A DNA stretch of 6,321 nucleotides from JACPHD01 sp964526325. GTDB lineage: Bacteria; Patescibacteriota; Patescibacteriia; Patescibacteriales; GWC2-42-12. The stretch is taken from positions 1 through 6,321 of the forward strand of contig CAZGKM010000030.1 of assembly GCA_964526325.1 (NCBI GenBank), in the 5' to 3' direction. Both the position numbers and the translations under genes were made by a program. Of the stretch, positions 5,241 to 6,321 are shown one piece after another (the stretch's first letter is position 1; each line of letters opens with the position of its first letter). Below the pieces are notes generated by a model that worked only from the letters and a program-made list of their open reading frames with translations, searched no databases and had not been told where the DNA came from.

Positions 5241-6062
5241 TTATTTTTTTAATTGTTTTTTTTCTTCTTTCTCTATTTGCTTTATATGTTTTTGCGTAGG
5301 TAAATTTTCCGGCATTGTACCACCGATTTTTTCGATTGTATTTCTTATTTCTCGGCCAACCGTAAAGTGGGTGGTATTCGCTTTTTCCTCGCCTTTGATT
5401 TTTTTAGTCTGTATCTGCTCGTCTGTTTGTGTTATACGAAATAAATTAGCGGCCAATTCAGTCGCGCCGGCTCTATCTAATATGTCATCCTTGCCGATAG
5501 CTTTTTTCTTTTTAATATCGTTAGCCACCAAACCATAGAGTCCCAGATAACCATAATTATTAAATTTACCAAAATTATTTACGCCTGCCTGCTTGGCCGT
5601 TTCAAATAATTTTACATTATGTTTTTTAACTTCCTGTCTTACGTATAATCTTTTTTGATTTTCGGTTAATTGTTGTGATATTTCCTGCTTTCTTGTTTGA
5701 ACCGCGAAATAAGTTTGGGCAGTGGCAATTTCTTGTTTTCTCGGATCGCCATTTTGAGCTATTAGATAACAGGCATATCTCGATAAATAATAGTCTTTTA
5801 TATTTCTGGATGCTTCTTTAGCTGTATCTTTAGCTATTTTTATCATTTTGCTGACGCCAACAAAATGATATTTAATCTCTTGTTCGCTATTCCCGCAGGC
5901 TTCTTTAGCCCTTTCTATCACTGCCTCGAAATTACGCCATTGATCATACCCTAAAAGCGCCATAAGCCCTCTAGCTTCCCAATATTCAAAACCCTGATCA
6001 TTTATTTTTTTTATGCTCTCGAAATTTTTAGCCGGTTCAAAAGGTGTTATATTTTGTGCCAT
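5241..6062 (-). CDS. dinD: DNA damage-inducible protein D (DinD), Bro-N domain family
   Basis: The 273-residue product aligns along its length with E. coli DinD as I remember it (about 274 residues). Shared stretches include FESIKKINDQGFEYWEARGLMALLGY (14-39), RAKEACGNS (51-59), LSRYACYLIAQNGDPRK (93-109), AQTYFAVQTRKQE (115-127), QAGVNNF (158-164), GATELAANLFRITQT (199-213), ANTTHFTVGREIR (228-240) and GGTMPENLPT (247-256). The N-terminal part is the Bro-N/antirepressor-type DNA-binding fold. E. coli DinD is LexA-regulated and its product inhibits RecA-mediated strand exchange; here no LexA-type box (CTGT-N8-ACAG or GAAC-N4-GTTC) is seen upstream. A 14-bp A/T palindrome lies 8 bp before the start instead. 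There is no Shine-Dalgarno sequence. A DNA-repair-linked gene is out of place in a glycan locus, which suggests an inserted accessory module. Confidence 0.92.
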   Translation of the reverse strand: MAQNITPFEPAKNFESIKKINDQGFEYWEARGLMALLGYDQWRNFEAVIERAKEACGNSEQEIKYHFVGVSKMIKIAKDTAKEASRNIKDYYLSRYACYLIAQNGDPRKQEIATAQTYFAVQTRKQEISQQLTENQKRLYVRQEVKKHNVKLFETAKQAGVNNFGKFNNYGYLGLYGLVANDIKKKKAIGKDDILDRAGATELAANLFRITQTDEQIQTKKIKGEEKANTTHFTVGREIRNTIEKIGGTMPENLPTQKHIKQIEKEEKKQLKK

Positions 6063-6070
6063 GTTTTTGT

Positions 6071-6084
6071 AATTATTAATAATT
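6071..6084. promoter_or_regulatory. 14-bp perfect palindrome before dinD-like gene (possible operator)
   Basis: AATTATTAATAATT is its own reverse complement and sits 8 bp upstream of the dinD-like start, where a -10 region would be for a short leader. Flanking bases do not extend the symmetry. It could bind a dimeric regulator, but palindromes are easily produced by chance in A/T-rich DNA. I found no good -35 at the right distance. Confidence 0.25.
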
Positions 6085-6106
6085 TTTTTCGCGTTGACGA
6101 TTTTTA

Positions 6107-6321
6107 TTACATTCCGCCTCTTGAAACTACCGTAGCGATAGTTTTAAGTATTACGGACAGGTCTAAATATATTGACCTGTTTTTTATATAGAAGAGATCG
6201 TATTGCAATTTTTTTAAACTGTCTTCTTTTGACGGCGAATGGTATTCGCCGGAAATTTGATCCGAGCCGGTTAGGCCGGGCTTAACTAAAGTTCTTTGGC
6301 CGTAAAAAGGGATTTGCTTTT
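6107..6321 (-). CDS. Undecaprenyl-phosphate sugar-phosphate transferase, C-terminal part (partial)
   Basis: The last 70 codons of a bacterial sugar transferase (PF02397 type; WcaJ/WbaP/PglC group), an inner-membrane enzyme that transfers a sugar-1-phosphate from a nucleotide sugar to undecaprenyl phosphate and so starts glycan assembly. The frame begins at 6319. Seen: IPFYGQRTLVKPGLTG (matching the family's P-F-Y-x-x-R-x-x-V-x-P-G-L-T-G), EYHSPSKEDSLKKLQYDLFYIKNRS, and LDLSVILKTIATVVSR near the end, ending GGM and TAA. The tryptophan that normally follows LTG is serine here (codon TCG, one base from TGG). The catalytic Asp-Glu and membrane anchor lie outside the window, so its sugar specificity and its class cannot be told. 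It is the natural first gene of this polysaccharide locus. Confidence 0.9.
   Translation of the reverse strand, partial: KQIPFYGQRTLVKPGLTGSDQISGEYHSPSKEDSLKKLQYDLFYIKNRSIYLDLSVILKTIATVVSRGGM

Overview
All nine genes in this window lie on the minus strand, so transcription runs from right to left. Most belong to a cell-surface polysaccharide locus. The organism is a bacterium using the standard genetic code. None of the eight visible start codons has a convincing Shine-Dalgarno sequence. Intergenic gaps carry A/T-rich heptad arrays and a hairpin repeat of the 'TGTCATTCTGGAGCG...' type. From these traits and the sugar-transferase tail I infer a Patescibacteria/CPR (Parcubacteria-like) genome with moderate confidence; no rRNA or marker gene is present to confirm it.

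Layout in transcription order: (1) 6321-6107, the 3' end of an undecaprenyl-phosphate sugar-phosphate transferase that would start the glycan on its lipid carrier. (2) 6062-5241, a full-length DinD-like protein (Bro-N type). (3) 5125-4877, a small excisionase/MerR-like HTH protein with a near-consensus promoter (TTGACA, 17-nt spacer, TATACT) placed so that its mRNA should be leaderless, and with three 10-bp direct repeats over that promoter. (4) 4846-4499, a four-helix-bundle protein of the 23S rRNA intervening-sequence family. (5) 4462-3428, gmd, GDP-mannose 4,6-dehydratase. (6) 3211-2273, fcl, GDP-L-fucose synthase. (7) 2223-1534, an FkbM-type methyltransferase. (8) 1430-615, wzm, ABC-2 permease. 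(9) 611-1, wzt, export ATPase, cut by the window edge.

Together, gmd and fcl make GDP-L-fucose from GDP-mannose, the sugar transferase starts the lipid-linked chain, the FkbM enzyme probably O-methylates a sugar, and Wzm/Wzt export the finished chain. DinD, the HTH protein and the four-helix-bundle protein look like an accessory insertion between the initiating transferase and the GDP-fucose genes.

The most unusual feature is a family of five short arrays of a degenerate 7-bp unit (TNAAAAG) at intergenic junctions (about 1440, 2264, 4467, 4849 and 5170), alternating in orientation. Copies in opposite orientation bracket the FkbM gene, with a perfect 21-bp inverted identity, and bracket the four-helix-bundle gene less perfectly. 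This resembles gene cassettes with terminal inverted repeats. The gmd-fcl gap (3212-3427) holds a separate composite hairpin repeat. No non-coding stretch exceeds 300 bases.
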